Notes: generated by a model from the sequence alone, not told the origin. DNA of 64,000 bases from Rathayibacter agropyri (GCF_013249015.1 NZ_JABRPL010000003.1:402245-466244), one strand, 5' to 3'. Shown: positions 1 through 8,677, counted from the first letter of the stretch. Made by a program: numbers and translations.

Positions 1-1
1 G

Positions 2-982
2 GAGGGTCGGGACGTCGTGCGGCGCCTCGTCGCGGAGTGCGACGTCGTGCTTGAGAACTTCCGGCCCGGCACGCTCGAGCGCTGGGGAATCGGGCCCGAT
101 GTGCTCGACGCGGCGAAGCCGGGCATCGTGATCGGACGCATCTCGGCATTCGGTCAAACCGGTCCGCTCTCGGCCCGACCCGGGTTCGCGGCGGTGGCGG
201 AGGCGATGGGTGGGTTTCGGGAACTCGTCGGCGACCCGGACCGGCCGCCCGTGCGCGTTGGCGTCTCGATCGGCGACTCCATCGCGGGTCTGTACGCCGG
301 GTACGGCGTGATGATGGCGCTCTTCCAGCGCGAGCGGCGGCGGGCCGCCGGTCAGGGTCCGGCTCCGCTGGTCGAGCGGATCATCGACGTCGCGCTGAAC
401 GAGGCGATGTTGTCGATGACGGAGTCGCTGATCCCCGACTACGAGGCGCACGGCATCGTCCGCGAGCGTGTCGGCGGGCGGATGGAGGGCATCGCCCCGT
501 CGAACGCCTACACCTGCTCAGACGGGTCGAGCATCGTCGTCGCGGGCAACGCCGATGCGATCTTCCAGCGTCTGATGACGATCATCGGGCGAAGCGACCT
601 GGGCCAGGACCCGGGGCTTGCCACGAACGAGCTGCGGTGGCGGCGGCGCGATGAGCTGGATGCGGCGATCGGAGCGTGGACGGGCCGCCTGACCTCGTCC
701 GAGGCGCTCGCGGTCCTCGACGAGAACGGCGTCCCGTCCGGGCCGATCTATACCGCCGCCGACATCAGCACGAACGAGCAGTACGCCGCACGCGACATGA
801 TCCAACGCTTCGACGTGGAGGACGGCGGCGGGACGATCCCGGCGGTCGGCTTCCCCGGGATTGTGCCGGTGCTTGGCGGGCGCTCTCTGCCCATCCGGAC
901 TCTCGCGCCCGCCCTGGGCCAGGACACCGAGGAGGTGCTGGCGATGCTCCAGCGCACCGGCACCGAGGACGGCGACCGGTGA
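2..982 (+). CDS. Family III CoA-transferase (CaiB/BaiF), 5' partial
   Basis: C-terminal part, about 326 residues, of a class III CoA-transferase, which moves CoA from an acyl-CoA to a free carboxylate. The frame is open to the window edge and the first visible residues (EGRDVVRRLVAECDVV, then LENFRPGTLERWG) correspond to an internal part of this roughly 400-residue family, so the true start lies upstream and the GTG at 17 is internal. LENFRPGTLERWG and GQTGPLSARPGF are typical family motifs. The stop overlaps the start of the HMG-CoA-lyase-like gene by 4 bases (GTGA), so the two are probably translated together in acyl-CoA or branched-chain acid degradation. The natural substrate cannot be read from the sequence. 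Confidence 0.93.
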   Translation, partial: EGRDVVRRLVAECDVVLENFRPGTLERWGIGPDVLDAAKPGIVIGRISAFGQTGPLSARPGFAAVAEAMGGFRELVGDPDRPPVRVGVSIGDSIAGLYAGYGVMMALFQRERRRAAGQGPAPLVERIIDVALNEAMLSMTESLIPDYEAHGIVRERVGGRMEGIAPSNAYTCSDGSSIVVAGNADAIFQRLMTIIGRSDLGQDPGLATNELRWRRRDELDAAIGAWTGRLTSSEALAVLDENGVPSGPIYTAADISTNEQYAARDMIQRFDVEDGGGTIPAVGFPGIVPVLGGRSLPIRTLAPALGQDTEEVLAMLQRTGTEDGDR

Positions 983-1905
983 CCGCGCTCGCCGCCGCGC
1001 GCCTGCGCGATGTGACCCTCCGCGACGGCCTCCAGCTGACCGGCAAGCTGCTCTCGACCGAGCGGAAGGTCGACCTCGCCCGCGCCCTGCTCGCCGCGGG
1101 CGTGCCCGAGCTCGAGATCGGCTCGCTGGCGCGCGGCGACCTCGTGCCGCCGATGGCCGACACGCTCGACGTGATCGCGGCGCTGACCCCGGAAGAACTT
1201 GAGCGCTGCTGGGTGTGGGTCGCGACTCCGCGCCACGTCGAGCGCGCCGCGGCCGCGGGCGCCCGACGGTTCCAGTACTGCTTCTCGGCGTCCGACTCCC
1301 ACAACAGGGCCAACATCGGTCGCTCGACCGAGGCGAGCCTGGACGCGATGCCGGACGCAGTCGCGCTCGCCCACGGCGTCGGCGGACGACTTCAACTGTG
1401 CATCGCCACGTCGTTCACCTGCCCGTTCGAGGGAGCAGTCGATCCCGACCGCGTGATCGCGATCGCCCAGGACCCCCGGGCGGAGGGAGCGGAGGACGTG
1501 GTCGTCTGCGACACGCTCGGCCAGGCCCACCCGGGCCAGGTCGCCTCGCTCATCGGCCGGGTCGCGGCGGAGACGCCCGTGCGTGAGATCGTCTTCCACG
1601 GCCACGACACCTGGGGCTCCGGCGTGGCAAACGCGATCGCCGCCGTGCAGGCGGGAGCGAGCGTCGTGGACGGTGCCCTCGGTGGCATGGGCGGCTGCCC
1701 GTTCGCCCCGGGCGCCAGCGGCAACACGGCGACCGAGGACCTCCTGTTCGCGCTGCGTCCGGACTGGCTCACCCCGTCCGGATTCGCCGCGCTCGTCGGC
1801 GAGTCGGAGGCGCTGCTCACGGACCTCGGCGAGCCGAACCGCTCCCGGGCCCGCGAGGGCGCCCGCTCGAACGCGCCCGCGTTCCCCTGGGCTGTGGGGG
1901 CCTGA
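979..1905 (+). CDS. Hydroxymethylglutaryl-CoA lyase-like enzyme
   Basis: TIM-barrel HMGL-like protein of 308 residues. This family cleaves 3-hydroxy-3-methylglutaryl-CoA or related beta-hydroxyacyl-CoA to acetyl-CoA and a keto acid. The N-terminal RDVTLRDGLQ carries the metal-binding Asp and substrate Arg, HGHDTWG is the metal-binding HxH region, and GGCPFAPGASGN holds the catalytic Cys (C240). The GTG at 979 is chosen because it forms a GTGA overlap with the CoA-transferase stop and places RDVTLRDG about ten residues in. Longer upstream readings lie inside the neighbouring gene. Pairing with a CaiB-type transferase suggests a CoA-dependent catabolic route; citramalyl-CoA or HMG-CoA are both possible substrates. 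Confidence 0.93.
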   Translation: MTALAAARLRDVTLRDGLQLTGKLLSTERKVDLARALLAAGVPELEIGSLARGDLVPPMADTLDVIAALTPEELERCWVWVATPRHVERAAAAGARRFQYCFSASDSHNRANIGRSTEASLDAMPDAVALAHGVGGRLQLCIATSFTCPFEGAVDPDRVIAIAQDPRAEGAEDVVVCDTLGQAHPGQVASLIGRVAAETPVREIVFHGHDTWGSGVANAIAAVQAGASVVDGALGGMGGCPFAPGASGNTATEDLLFALRPDWLTPSGFAALVGESEALLTDLGEPNRSRAREGARSNAPAFPWAVGA

Positions 1906-1943
1906 ACGGCGGCTGCGCAGCAGAGGGTGACGAGGACCTGCAC

Positions 1944-2165
1944 TCAGTTCGATGCCGCGCCGTCGCGCTTCTCGCGCTTGAGCCGGCGCTTGACGGCGCG
2001 CTCCGTGAGCACCGAGAGGTAGTCCTGCACGGGCCGGTCCACGAGATCGGCGAGTTCCTCGCGCACGAGGGGGGCCACCTGCTCCTCGCTCTGCTCGGGG
2101 AACTTTTTGCGCACGGCCGCAGTCACGTCGCGCACCACCTGGTCGGCATCGAAGTCAGTCGTCAT
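1944..2165 (-). CDS. Small three-helix-bundle dimerisation-domain protein
   Basis: A 73-residue, all-helical protein resembling the three-helix-bundle dimerisation domain proteins common in actinobacteria: a VRDVTAAVRKKFPEQ helix, an acidic central helix, then a PVQDYLSVLTERAVKRRL helix. The ATG at 2165 is preferred to the longer reading from 2249, whose extra residues look like untranslated leader. It converges on the HMG-CoA-lyase-like gene with only 38 bases between them. The function of these proteins is not established; no catalytic residues or membrane segments are visible. Confidence 0.7.
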   Translation of the reverse strand: MTTDFDADQVVRDVTAAVRKKFPEQSEEQVAPLVREELADLVDRPVQDYLSVLTERAVKRRLKREKRDGAASN

Positions 2166-2273
2166 GCCGACATGATCCTCCCTGTCGGTGAACGGAAGAT
2201 GACCCCCCCTTCGGGTCCGGGCGGGAATCGGTGCTTGACCGCTCCGCACCGGAGGGTGCAGCAGGCGGGGCGA

Positions 2274-2540
2274 TCACAGGAAGTCGATGTCGCACAGCAT
2301 CCCGTCATCCGGATCAGCGCCCTCGGCGCGCGGGATAGACGGCAGCGGGTCATCCTGCTCCTCGAGAACGACTGCGGTCGTCGCCGCGATCGTCACCTCC
2401 ACCGGCCCGCCATCTGCCGTACGCAGGGCCAGGAATGCGGGAGCGGCGCGCATCGCCTCGAGAACAGCCTTCTTCATCTCGGCCATCCGCACGCCCGACG
2501 CGAGCCGGTACGTCCTCTCGTGCACCGTGATCTGCAGCAC
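2274..2540 (-). CDS. Hypothetical 88-residue protein
   Basis: An unrecognised small protein with a basic N-terminal half (ITVHERTYRLASG) and an acidic tail ending DDGMLCDIDFL. The GTG at 2540 is taken as the start because a strong ribosome-binding site (GAGGAGG) lies about five bases upstream on the minus strand; the longer ORF from 2588 would put that site inside the coding sequence. It lies upstream of, and in the same direction as, the three-helix-bundle gene with a gap of about 108 bases. No signal peptide or membrane segment is visible. Confidence 0.6.
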   Translation of the reverse strand: MLQITVHERTYRLASGVRMAEMKKAVLEAMRAAPAFLALRTADGGPVEVTIAATTAVVLEEQDDPLPSIPRAEGADPDDGMLCDIDFL

Positions 2541-2660
2541 TGCCGCCTCCTCTGCGATACCTCGCACGGCTGACGCTACGGACCACATGGCGTGCAGGGG
2601 ATCCGTTGACCGCGACGGTCAGGAGGAGTTACGCGAGGAACGCGGAGAGGTACCCGCTGT

Positions 2661-3965
2661 GTGTGTGCTGATTATGCTGCACGAGTGACTTCAGGGGGAT
2701 TGACAGATGTCCACACGTTCGAGGGCTGGTTGCCGGAGTGCCAAGACCAGCTCGGATTCTGGATCCGGGGGTGGGCGGAGTTCGGGGTGCGGGGCGAGCC
2801 CCTCCATCCGGTCGTCGAGGCATTCCGGCGTCTGATCGACGGTGATCCTGTTCTGCGGATGCACGCGCACCAGATGATCGAGCAGGTGCCGTCCGGTGGT
2901 CAGTACGAGCGGCGGCGGCTCGAGAGCGTCGAACAGATGCTGGAACTGATCAACGCCCTCCTGCACGTCGCCCCCGAGTTCAGTTCCGACATCATGGTGA
3001 TGGCTCCCTTCGTCGGAATCCTCGACTGGACCATCGCGACTCCCGCCGGGTTCGCCTTCTACCGGGACCCGCGGGTGAACACCGCGCTCCGCGACATCCT
3101 GACGGCGTGGTCGGCTTTCCTCTCGGGCCCGGACTCCCGCTCGGTGCTGACGGACGGGGAGTCCGGCTGGCTCAGCCCAGAGGCTCGGGAGGCGGTCGGT
3201 CTCGATCAGTACGTCGTCGACGCGGACGACGAGCACGGCGGCTTCGCGTCGTGGAACGACTTCTTTACCCGCCGGTTCCGGGACGGTCAGCGGCCGGTCG
3301 CCGGTGCGGACGACTCCGCAGTGATCGTCAGCCCCTGCGAGGCGACGCCCTACCGGATCGCGAGCAGGGTGCAGCGGCGCGACGAGTTCTGGGTCAAGAG
3401 CGAGCTGTACTCCCTCGAGGATCTGCTGGCCGGCGACGAGGCCGTCGAGGGCTTCGTCGGCGGCACGGTCTTCCAGGCTTTCCTGAGCCCTCTTAACTAC
3501 CACCGCTGGCACGCGCCCGTCGCGGGGACCGTCGTGCGCGCCTTCGTCGTGCCCGGAACCTACTTCTCCGCGGCCGACTGCCACGGCGCGGGCGCGGCGG
3601 ACCTCACCGTCTCGCAGAGCTACCTCGCCCACGTCGCGACGCGGGCGATCCTCCTCATCGACGCGGATGATCCGGCGATCGGGCTCGTCGCGGTCGTGTT
3701 CGTCGGAATGTTCGACGTCTCCTCCTGCCTCCTCGCGGAGCCACTTGTTCCCGGCGTTCACGTCGACAAGGGCGACGAGGTCGGGTTTTTCCAGTACGGA
3801 GGGTCGTCGGTCTGCGTCGTGTTCGAGCCTGGAGCGGTCGAGAACTTCGCGATCGAGGCCATCCCGCAGGCCGCTGAGGAGACCCCGACTCTGCTCCTCG
3901 TCCGCTCCCGCTTGGCGACCGCGCGTCGACAACTCGTGCCGGAGGCGAATTCCCAGTGCCCCTAG
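2661..3965 (+). CDS. Phosphatidylserine decarboxylase-related pyruvoyl decarboxylase (PsiD-like)
   Basis: A 434-residue protein with an N-terminal phosphatidylserine-decarboxylase-associated region (about 20-200) and a C-terminal decarboxylase core. This architecture is found in soluble members related to fungal L-tryptophan decarboxylase PsiD rather than in membrane Psd. Core motifs are SWNDFFTRRFRDGQRP, the FLSPLNYHRWHAPVAG His region and GGSS at 380-383, where self-cleavage before S382 would create the pyruvoyl cofactor. There is no N-terminal membrane anchor. The start is uncertain: GTG 2661 has GGAGAGG upstream, while GTG 2685 follows TATGCT and could be a leaderless start. The substrate could be an aromatic amino acid or phosphatidylserine; the absence of a Pss gene nearby argues mildly against a phospholipid role. 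Confidence 0.85.
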   Translation: MCADYAARVTSGGLTDVHTFEGWLPECQDQLGFWIRGWAEFGVRGEPLHPVVEAFRRLIDGDPVLRMHAHQMIEQVPSGGQYERRRLESVEQMLELINALLHVAPEFSSDIMVMAPFVGILDWTIATPAGFAFYRDPRVNTALRDILTAWSAFLSGPDSRSVLTDGESGWLSPEAREAVGLDQYVVDADDEHGGFASWNDFFTRRFRDGQRPVAGADDSAVIVSPCEATPYRIASRVQRRDEFWVKSELYSLEDLLAGDEAVEGFVGGTVFQAFLSPLNYHRWHAPVAGTVVRAFVVPGTYFSAADCHGAGAADLTVSQSYLAHVATRAILLIDADDPAIGLVAVVFVGMFDVSSCLLAEPLVPGVHVDKGDEVGFFQYGGSSVCVVFEPGAVENFAIEAIPQAAEETPTLLLVRSRLATARRQLVPEANSQCP

Positions 3966-3987
3966 TCCGGGGGGACTGGCGGGTCTA

Positions 3988-4001
3988 CGCTGGCGCCAGC
4001 G
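3988..4001. repeat. 14-bp perfect palindrome in intergenic space
   Basis: CGCTGGCGCCAGCG lies 22 bases after the decarboxylase stop and about 50 bases before the next start. It could be an operator or part of a transcript end; no T-tract follows. Confidence 0.35.
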
Positions 4002-4050
4002 CGACGGTTAGTTGCGCAGCCTGCATCGAGGATCCTCTGGAGAACGCACG

Positions 4051-4326
4051 ATGGGCATCGACGGGGAGCAACCGGCTAGGCCGGATCTCACACCGGCCGA
4101 ACGGGCCGCAAGCATCGACATCCTGATGAAGCTCGGCGAGTCGCTGCGGAGACCGGGTGGTGTCAATCCTGCCCTGGCAGCGGTCGTGGCGACGCGCGCG
4201 CGAGGCCTGCTGCAGGAACTCCTGCCGCAGACCGGGCTGCGCGGTTTTGCCTCCCAGGGTCGGATGACGGCGATCGACGGGCCACCCGTGCCGGCCAGCC
4301 GCTCGCAGCGCCTGCCGCACCTCTAG
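4051..4326 (+). CDS. Hypothetical 91-residue protein
   Basis: An unrecognised protein beginning [20 protein letters not shown], predicted mostly helical with an Arg/Leu-rich middle ([17 protein letters not shown]). The ATG at 4051 is preceded by CTCTGGAGA, an acceptable ribosome-binding site, whereas the longer reading from 4012 has none. No signal peptide, membrane segment or catalytic motif is visible. It ends 18 bases before the first 87-bp palindromic element. Confidence 0.5.
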   Translation: MGIDGEQPARPDLTPAERAASIDILMKLGESLRRPGGVNPALAAVVATRARGLLQELLPQTGLRGFASQGRMTAIDGPPVPASRSQRLPHL

Positions 4327-4344
4327 GTCCCCGTCGCCTCTTCT

Positions 4345-4431
4345 GTTCACAACTCAGGATGGATGCCGTCCTGACCGCCGGAATCCGCGGATCCCCGGCG
4401 TCCGATCACGCATCCATCCTGAGTTATGAAC
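4345..4431. repeat. 87-bp palindromic element, copy 1 (MITE-like)
   Basis: The terminal inverted repeats are GTTCACAACTCAGGATGGAT at the left and ATCCATCCTGAGTTATGAAC at the right, matching with one mismatch. The second copy at 7120-7206 has the same 87-bp length, nearly the same ends and a shared centre containing ATCCGCGGA. The element encodes no protein. It is either a small non-autonomous mobile element or a structured intergenic repeat. Confidence 0.85.
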
Positions 4432-4553
4432 AGGATCGGGGGCACGGCCGCCCCAACGCCGTCCACAGTGCGCCGATACCCTGGACCGCGACCGCCCCCT
4501 CCCGAGCCAGACGCCGTCCTCCCGCTCGCCACCACTTCGGACGGAACCCCACC

Positions 4554-5813
4554 ATGCCGCACCAGCCCGCGCCCGCCGATCAGGCCCCGCACTCACTCTG
4601 GCGGGGCCTGCGCCAGACGCTGCAGAAGGACACCATCGGCGGCGCCCTCCTGCTCGCGTCGACCCTCCTCGCGCTGATCATCGCGAACAGCCCGGCGTCC
4701 GGCCTCTACGCCGCCGCGCGCGACGTCCGGATCGGCCCTGAGGCGCTGCATCTCAATCTCAGTGTTGGCTCCTGGGCCGCCGACGGGCTGCTGGCGATCT
4801 TCTTCTTCGTCGTCGGGCTGGAGCTGAAGGAGGAGTTCGTCGTCGGCAAGCTGCGCAACGCCCGCACCGCCGTGGTGCCGATCGTGGCCGCGGTCGGCGG
4901 AGTTGCCGTGCCCGCGCTGATCTTCACCGCCGTCAACCTGCCCCGTGGAGGAGCAGCGCTGGGTGGCTGGGCGATCCCTGCGGCTACCGACATCGCCTTC
5001 GCGGTCGCCGTCATCGCCGTGGTCGGGAAGTTCCTCCCGCCGGCCCTGCGGACCTTTCTCTTAACGCTCGCCGTGGTCGACGATCTGATCGCGATCACGA
5101 TCATCGCCGTCTTCTACACGGCAGGCATCGACGTCCTCATGCTCGCCCTGGCGCTGATCCCGCTCGCGGTCTTCGCGGTCTGCGTGCAGCGCGGCGTGCG
5201 CGCGTGGTGGGTGCTGATCCCGCTCGCAGTCGCGACCTGGGCGCTCGTGCACGCCTCCGGGATTCACGCAACGGTCGCCGGCGTGCTGCTCGGCTTCACG
5301 GTGCCGGTTCTCGCCACGACTCGGGCGCGGGTGCAGGTGAGCACCGACGGCGAGCCGCTGTACGACGGGCTCGCCGCGCACTTCGCGGATCGTTGGAGCG
5401 TGCTCTCCTCGACGGTCGCGGTGCCGGTCTTCGCGTTCTTCTCGGCCGGAGTGACGGTCGGCGGCGTCACCGGTCTGCTCGACTCGCTCCAGGATTCCAT
5501 CGCGCTGGGCATCATCGCCGGTCTCGTGCTCGGCAAGCCGCTCGGCATCGTGGGCAGCACCTTCCTGCTGACCCGGATCCGGGGGATCGGCCTCGATGCG
5601 TCGCTGCGCTGGGCGGATGTGATCGGCATGGCGTTCGTCGCCGGTATCGGCTTCACGGTCTCGCTGCTGGTCGGCGAACTCTCCTACGGGGCGGGCAGCG
5701 ACTCCGACGCCCACGTCAAGGTCGGCGTGCTGGCAGGCTCGCTCGTCGCCGCGCTAATCGGCGGTGCGATCCTGTCGATCCGCAACCGGCACTACCGGCG
5801 ACTGCGGGGATGA
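4554..5813 (+). CDS. nhaA: Na+/H+ antiporter NhaA
   Basis: A 419-residue integral membrane antiporter that exports Na+ in exchange for protons. It has about eleven to twelve hydrophobic segments, the [12 protein letters not shown] motif, ATDIAFA, and the paired ion-binding aspartates in [10 protein letters not shown] (D176, D177). The ATG at 4554 gives the normal family N-terminus ([18 protein letters not shown]); the longer reading from 4359 would run through the palindromic element. It is followed after 80 bases by the ArsC-type gene, and the pair plus a lipoprotein gene lies between the two 87-bp elements. Confidence 0.97.
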   Translation: MPHQPAPADQAPHSLWRGLRQTLQKDTIGGALLLASTLLALIIANSPASGLYAAARDVRIGPEALHLNLSVGSWAADGLLAIFFFVVGLELKEEFVVGKLRNARTAVVPIVAAVGGVAVPALIFTAVNLPRGGAALGGWAIPAATDIAFAVAVIAVVGKFLPPALRTFLLTLAVVDDLIAITIIAVFYTAGIDVLMLALALIPLAVFAVCVQRGVRAWWVLIPLAVATWALVHASGIHATVAGVLLGFTVPVLATTRARVQVSTDGEPLYDGLAAHFADRWSVLSSTVAVPVFAFFSAGVTVGGVTGLLDSLQDSIALGIIAGLVLGKPLGIVGSTFLLTRIRGIGLDASLRWADVIGMAFVAGIGFTVSLLVGELSYGAGSDSDAHVKVGVLAGSLVAALIGGAILSIRNRHYRRLRG

Positions 5814-5893
5814 CGCCGGGCACCGATCGTTCGACGAGGCCCGTTACTCTCGGCAATGCTCCACCCGAGCATCCGAATCCCCGAGGAGCCCCC

Positions 5894-6289
5894 ATGGCTG
5901 ATCCGACCGTCCTCTTCGTCTGCATTCACAACGCTGGTCGCTCGCAGATGGCCGCGGGGTACCTCCGCGAGCTCTCCGGCGGCGCCGTCCAGGTGCGCTC
6001 CGGCGGCTCCGAGCCCGGAGACTCGATCAACCCGGTCGCGGTGCGGGCGATGGCGGAGGAGGGCATCGACATCTCGCAGGCCGTGCCGCAGCTGATGACC
6101 ACCGAGCAGGTCCAGGAGTCCGACGTCGTCATCACGATGGGGTGCGGTGACGTCTGCCCGGTGTTCCCCGGCAAGCGCTACGAGGACTGGGACCTCGCCG
6201 ACCCGCGCGGCAAGGATCTCGACGAGGTGCGGCCGATTCGCGACGACATCAAGCGCCGCGTGCAGGCCCTCGTTGCCGAGTTGCTCTGA
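5894..6289 (+). CDS. arsC: ArsC-type arsenate reductase / low-molecular-weight phosphatase family
   Basis: A 131-residue cytoplasmic protein of the low-molecular-weight tyrosine-phosphatase fold. The catalytic CX5R loop is C10-IHNAG-R16, followed by SQMAAG as in arsenate reductases; C84 and C88 (TMGCGDVCP) are placed like the relay cysteines of thioredoxin-coupled ArsC, and D103-P104 is the general-acid DP motif. The ATG at 5894 follows GAGGAG. It would reduce arsenate to arsenite. No arsenite pump or ArsR lies next to it, so a mycothiol-linked transferase or a general phosphatase role stays possible. Confidence 0.88.
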   Translation: MADPTVLFVCIHNAGRSQMAAGYLRELSGGAVQVRSGGSEPGDSINPVAVRAMAEEGIDISQAVPQLMTTEQVQESDVVITMGCGDVCPVFPGKRYEDWDLADPRGKDLDEVRPIRDDIKRRVQALVAELL

Positions 6290-6340
6290 GCCGAGAGGAC
6301 GCGGCTCCCGCCCGGGCCGCCGCTCCAGTAGGTTGCGGAA

Positions 6341-6856
6341 ATGAGGTGGCGAGCGCACGCGGCGGTCGTGCTCGTTCTCACGCTCGTGGGGTGCACGCCG
6401 GTGCCCAGTGGTCCGCCGGCGTCGTCCGAGGCGTCCCCGTCCTCGCAGCCGTCCGAGGGGCAGGTCGTCGGAGGCTACGGCGACCTGCACGTCGCGCCCG
6501 ACGGGGGGATGCTCTTCTGCGTGTCCCCCGTCGACCCGGGCTTCACCGGGAGCTGGCGGGAGTGCGGGGACGGCATCCGCACCGAGGGCGTGGATCCCGC
6601 GGTGATCGACGCCACCCTTGGCGACACCGGCACGGCCGACCCGGGTGGTCACCGCTGGGTCGGTGCGGCGGAGGGCCGGCGCACCCTCGACGACGGCACC
6701 CACGTCTACACGGTGTTCCTCGCAGGCACGCGCACGGACGACTCCTTCACCATCACCTCCGTTGGTACTGGCGAGTACATGATTCCGCTCGAGTACCAGG
6801 AGCTGCGGCCCGGGACGCCGGGCGGCTTCCTCGTGCGGGTCGTCCCGATCGACTGA
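6341..6856 (+). CDS. Putative lipoprotein, 171 aa
   Basis: The N-terminus has a short basic start, a hydrophobic core and a lipobox (TLVGC, Cys18), followed by a Ser/Pro-rich linker, so it should be lipidated and held on the outer face of the membrane. The mature domain has two Cys (LFCVSP and WRECGD) that could form a disulphide and a beta-rich C-terminus. The family is not recognised. Its 3' end faces a broken epimerase gene on the opposite strand. Confidence 0.75.
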   Translation: MRWRAHAAVVLVLTLVGCTPVPSGPPASSEASPSSQPSEGQVVGGYGDLHVAPDGGMLFCVSPVDPGFTGSWRECGDGIRTEGVDPAVIDATLGDTGTADPGGHRWVGAAEGRRTLDDGTHVYTVFLAGTRTDDSFTITSVGTGEYMIPLEYQELRPGTPGGFLVRVVPID

Positions 6857-7115
6857 CTCTCAGCGGGCGCGGCCGGTAGGTGCTGATCAGCGCGTCGAAG
6901 AGGTCGTTCATCCGCTCGTCGACTGTGCGGCGCGACGGATCGGCGTCGTACCACTCGATGATCTCCCGGGCGCCATCGCTGAAGCGGACCGAGGGGGAGT
7001 ACGCCGGGACGACGCCGCGGATTTTCGCGGTGTCGAAGACCATCGAGTGCGCCTTGTCGCCAATCATGCCGGCGCCGAAGCTCGCTCCGCCCAGGTCTGT
7101 GCCGACGCGACGATC
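6753..7115 (-). pseudogene. Truncated NAD-dependent sugar epimerase/SDR, C-terminal remnant
   Basis: The reading frame GTDLGGASFGAGMIGDKAHS, continuing VVPAYSPSVRFSDGAREIIEW and ending DALISTYR, matches the C-terminal quarter of extended-SDR nucleotide-sugar epimerases, where GDKxHSxVFD and RFxxGxRxxxxWxDAD are typical. The whole N-terminal Rossmann domain (GxxGxxG, YxxxK) is missing. The recognisable homology stops only about five bases from the boundary of the 87-bp element at 7120-7206, and an in-frame TGA lies at 7122-7124. The remnant's 3' end runs antisense into the lipoprotein gene. It is non-functional by structure. Confidence 0.8.
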
Positions 7116-7119
7116 TCCC

Positions 7120-7206
7120 GTTCATAACTCAGGAAGGACTTCGTCCGGAGGCGCCGAGATCCGCGGAAAACGGGTCGGGCGGAGGCATCCTTCCTGAGTT
7201 ATGAAC
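7120..7206. repeat. 87-bp palindromic element, copy 2 (MITE-like)
   Basis: The ends are GTTCATAACTCAGGAAGGA and TCCTTCCTGAGTTATGAAC, a perfect 19-bp inverted repeat. Length and ends match copy 1 at 4345-4431, and the interior again has CGTCC and ATCCGCGGA. It sits at the break-point of the truncated epimerase. Confidence 0.85.
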
Positions 7207-7233
7207 GCGACGGACCCGTCGTAGCATCATGCA

Positions 7234-7707
7234 GTGCCCGACGAACCCCGCCTGATCGAAACGACGGCCGCCGATCCTGCCGCGACCACCCTCTTCGCCC
7301 TGCAGGAGGCCGACCTCCTGGCCCGCTACGGCGATGACGACACCGGCCCGCGGCCCCCGCTCGACGCGCCGACCCTCCTGCTCGAGTCGGGCGGCGCCCT
7401 GGTCGGCTGCGTGGCCCTCGCCGTCGAAGACGGGGTGGGCGAGATCAAGCGGATGTTCGTGGTCGAGGCCGCACGCGGGCGGGGGCTGAGCCGGGTCCTG
7501 CTCGCCGGAGTGGAGCGGCTGACCGAGCGCGCGGGCATCGAGATGCTGCGCCTGGTGACCGGCACCGAGCAGCCCGAAGCGATGTCCCTCTACGCGAGCG
7601 CCGGCTACGCGCTCATCCCCGGCTACGGCTACTGGGGCGAGCAGCCCAACGTCCGCTGCTACGCGAAGCGCCTCCGCTCGTCCGGTCGGCTCTCGTCGCC
7701 AGAGTGA
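7234..7707 (+). CDS. GNAT family N-acetyltransferase
   Basis: A 157-residue acetyltransferase. The acetyl-CoA-binding region is IKRMFVVEAARGRGLSRVLL, containing the R/QxxGxG/A loop, followed by LRLVTGTEQPEAMSLYASAG and a closing GYGYWGEQP strand. It starts at a GTG about 27 bases beyond the palindromic element. The substrate (amino acid, amine or antibiotic) cannot be inferred. It converges on the EEP gene with about 10 bases between stop codons. Confidence 0.9.
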   Translation: MPDEPRLIETTAADPAATTLFALQEADLLARYGDDDTGPRPPLDAPTLLLESGGALVGCVALAVEDGVGEIKRMFVVEAARGRGLSRVLLAGVERLTERAGIEMLRLVTGTEQPEAMSLYASAGYALIPGYGYWGEQPNVRCYAKRLRSSGRLSSPE

Positions 7708-7717
7708 GAGGCCGACC

Positions 7718-8677
7718 TCAGCGCCCGCGCAGCAGCACCTCGACCCCGAGGTGATCGCTGCCGTTCGCGGGGAGGACGCTGCCGGCGGCGTCGAACCCGC
7801 GAACGAGGACGTGATCGAGCCGGACGACGGGAGCGTCCGCCGGCCAGGTCGGGCGCAGGTCGGCCGCCTCGTTGACCCGGGTGCGCAGAGGGGCGACCAG
7901 CGGATCGAGGGAGCCGCCGTTGAGGTCACCGGCGACGAGGATCCGATGGGAGTCGTCGTCGGCGAGCTCGGACCCCAGAGCGGCAAGCATCCCCTCCCGG
8001 TCGTCGTCGCCGCCCGCCCGCAGTGAGGCCGCGTGGACGACGTAGAGGCGGACGGTCCCGAGGTCCGTGCCGACATCCACGCGCAGCGCCCGGTTCCAGT
8101 CCAGGCCGAGTGCGAGCGGGGAGCCGTCGCTGAGTGGTCGGGTACTCCACACGCCGACGGACCCGACCCGGTAGACGTGCGGATAGTGCTCGGCGAGGGT
8201 GTCGGAGACCGCGTCGGCGGCCCGTGGAGTAAGTTCCTGCAACGCAATCACGGTCGGGTTCCGGGCGGCGAGAGAGCGTGCCGTGGCCGCGGGATCCTCG
8301 TTCTCGGAGTGCAGGTTCTCGGTGATGATCGACAATTCCGCCGCCGCAGGATCGAGCTGCGCGGTCAAGGCCGGCACAAAGATCACTGTCCAGGTCAGCG
8401 CCAACATGAGCGCGGCCACCATAATGCGTCGTGAGCGGGCGGCCAGGCCCAGCACCGCTGTCGGGAGCAGTAGTGCCGCCGACCACGGCAGGAGGGTCCC
8501 GAGGATGGAGCCGGTTGCTCCGAGGGCGGCGAGCGGCTGGGGGAGGATCAGCAGACTGCTCGTTGCTAGCAGCACAACCACGACGAGGACGATGAGCGCG
8601 GTGCGCGCCGGCGATCCGCGTCGCTTCTGGGCGGGGCGAGCGGCGGCGGGGAGGCGGATCGCGGTCGTGGGCATCAT
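7718..8677 (-). CDS. Membrane-anchored endonuclease/exonuclease/phosphatase (EEP) family protein
   Basis: A 319-residue protein with three N-terminal hydrophobic segments (about 27-48, 56-80, 85-108) followed by an extracytoplasmic EEP domain. Visible catalytic motifs are ITENLHSE, ALQELTPRA (metal-binding Glu), LVAGDLNGG (Asp/Asn) and RLDHVLVRG with SDHLGVEV (catalytic His). These enzymes are Mg2+-dependent phosphodiesterases acting on nucleic acids or phospholipid headgroups. The arrangement of membrane segments plus catalytic domain is common in actinobacterial members. Confidence 0.9.
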   Translation of the reverse strand: MMPTTAIRLPAAARPAQKRRGSPARTALIVLVVVVLLATSSLLILPQPLAALGATGSILGTLLPWSAALLLPTAVLGLAARSRRIMVAALMLALTWTVIFVPALTAQLDPAAAELSIITENLHSENEDPAATARSLAARNPTVIALQELTPRAADAVSDTLAEHYPHVYRVGSVGVWSTRPLSDGSPLALGLDWNRALRVDVGTDLGTVRLYVVHAASLRAGGDDDREGMLAALGSELADDDSHRILVAGDLNGGSLDPLVAPLRTRVNEAADLRPTWPADAPVVRLDHVLVRGFDAAGSVLPANGSDHLGVEVLLRGR

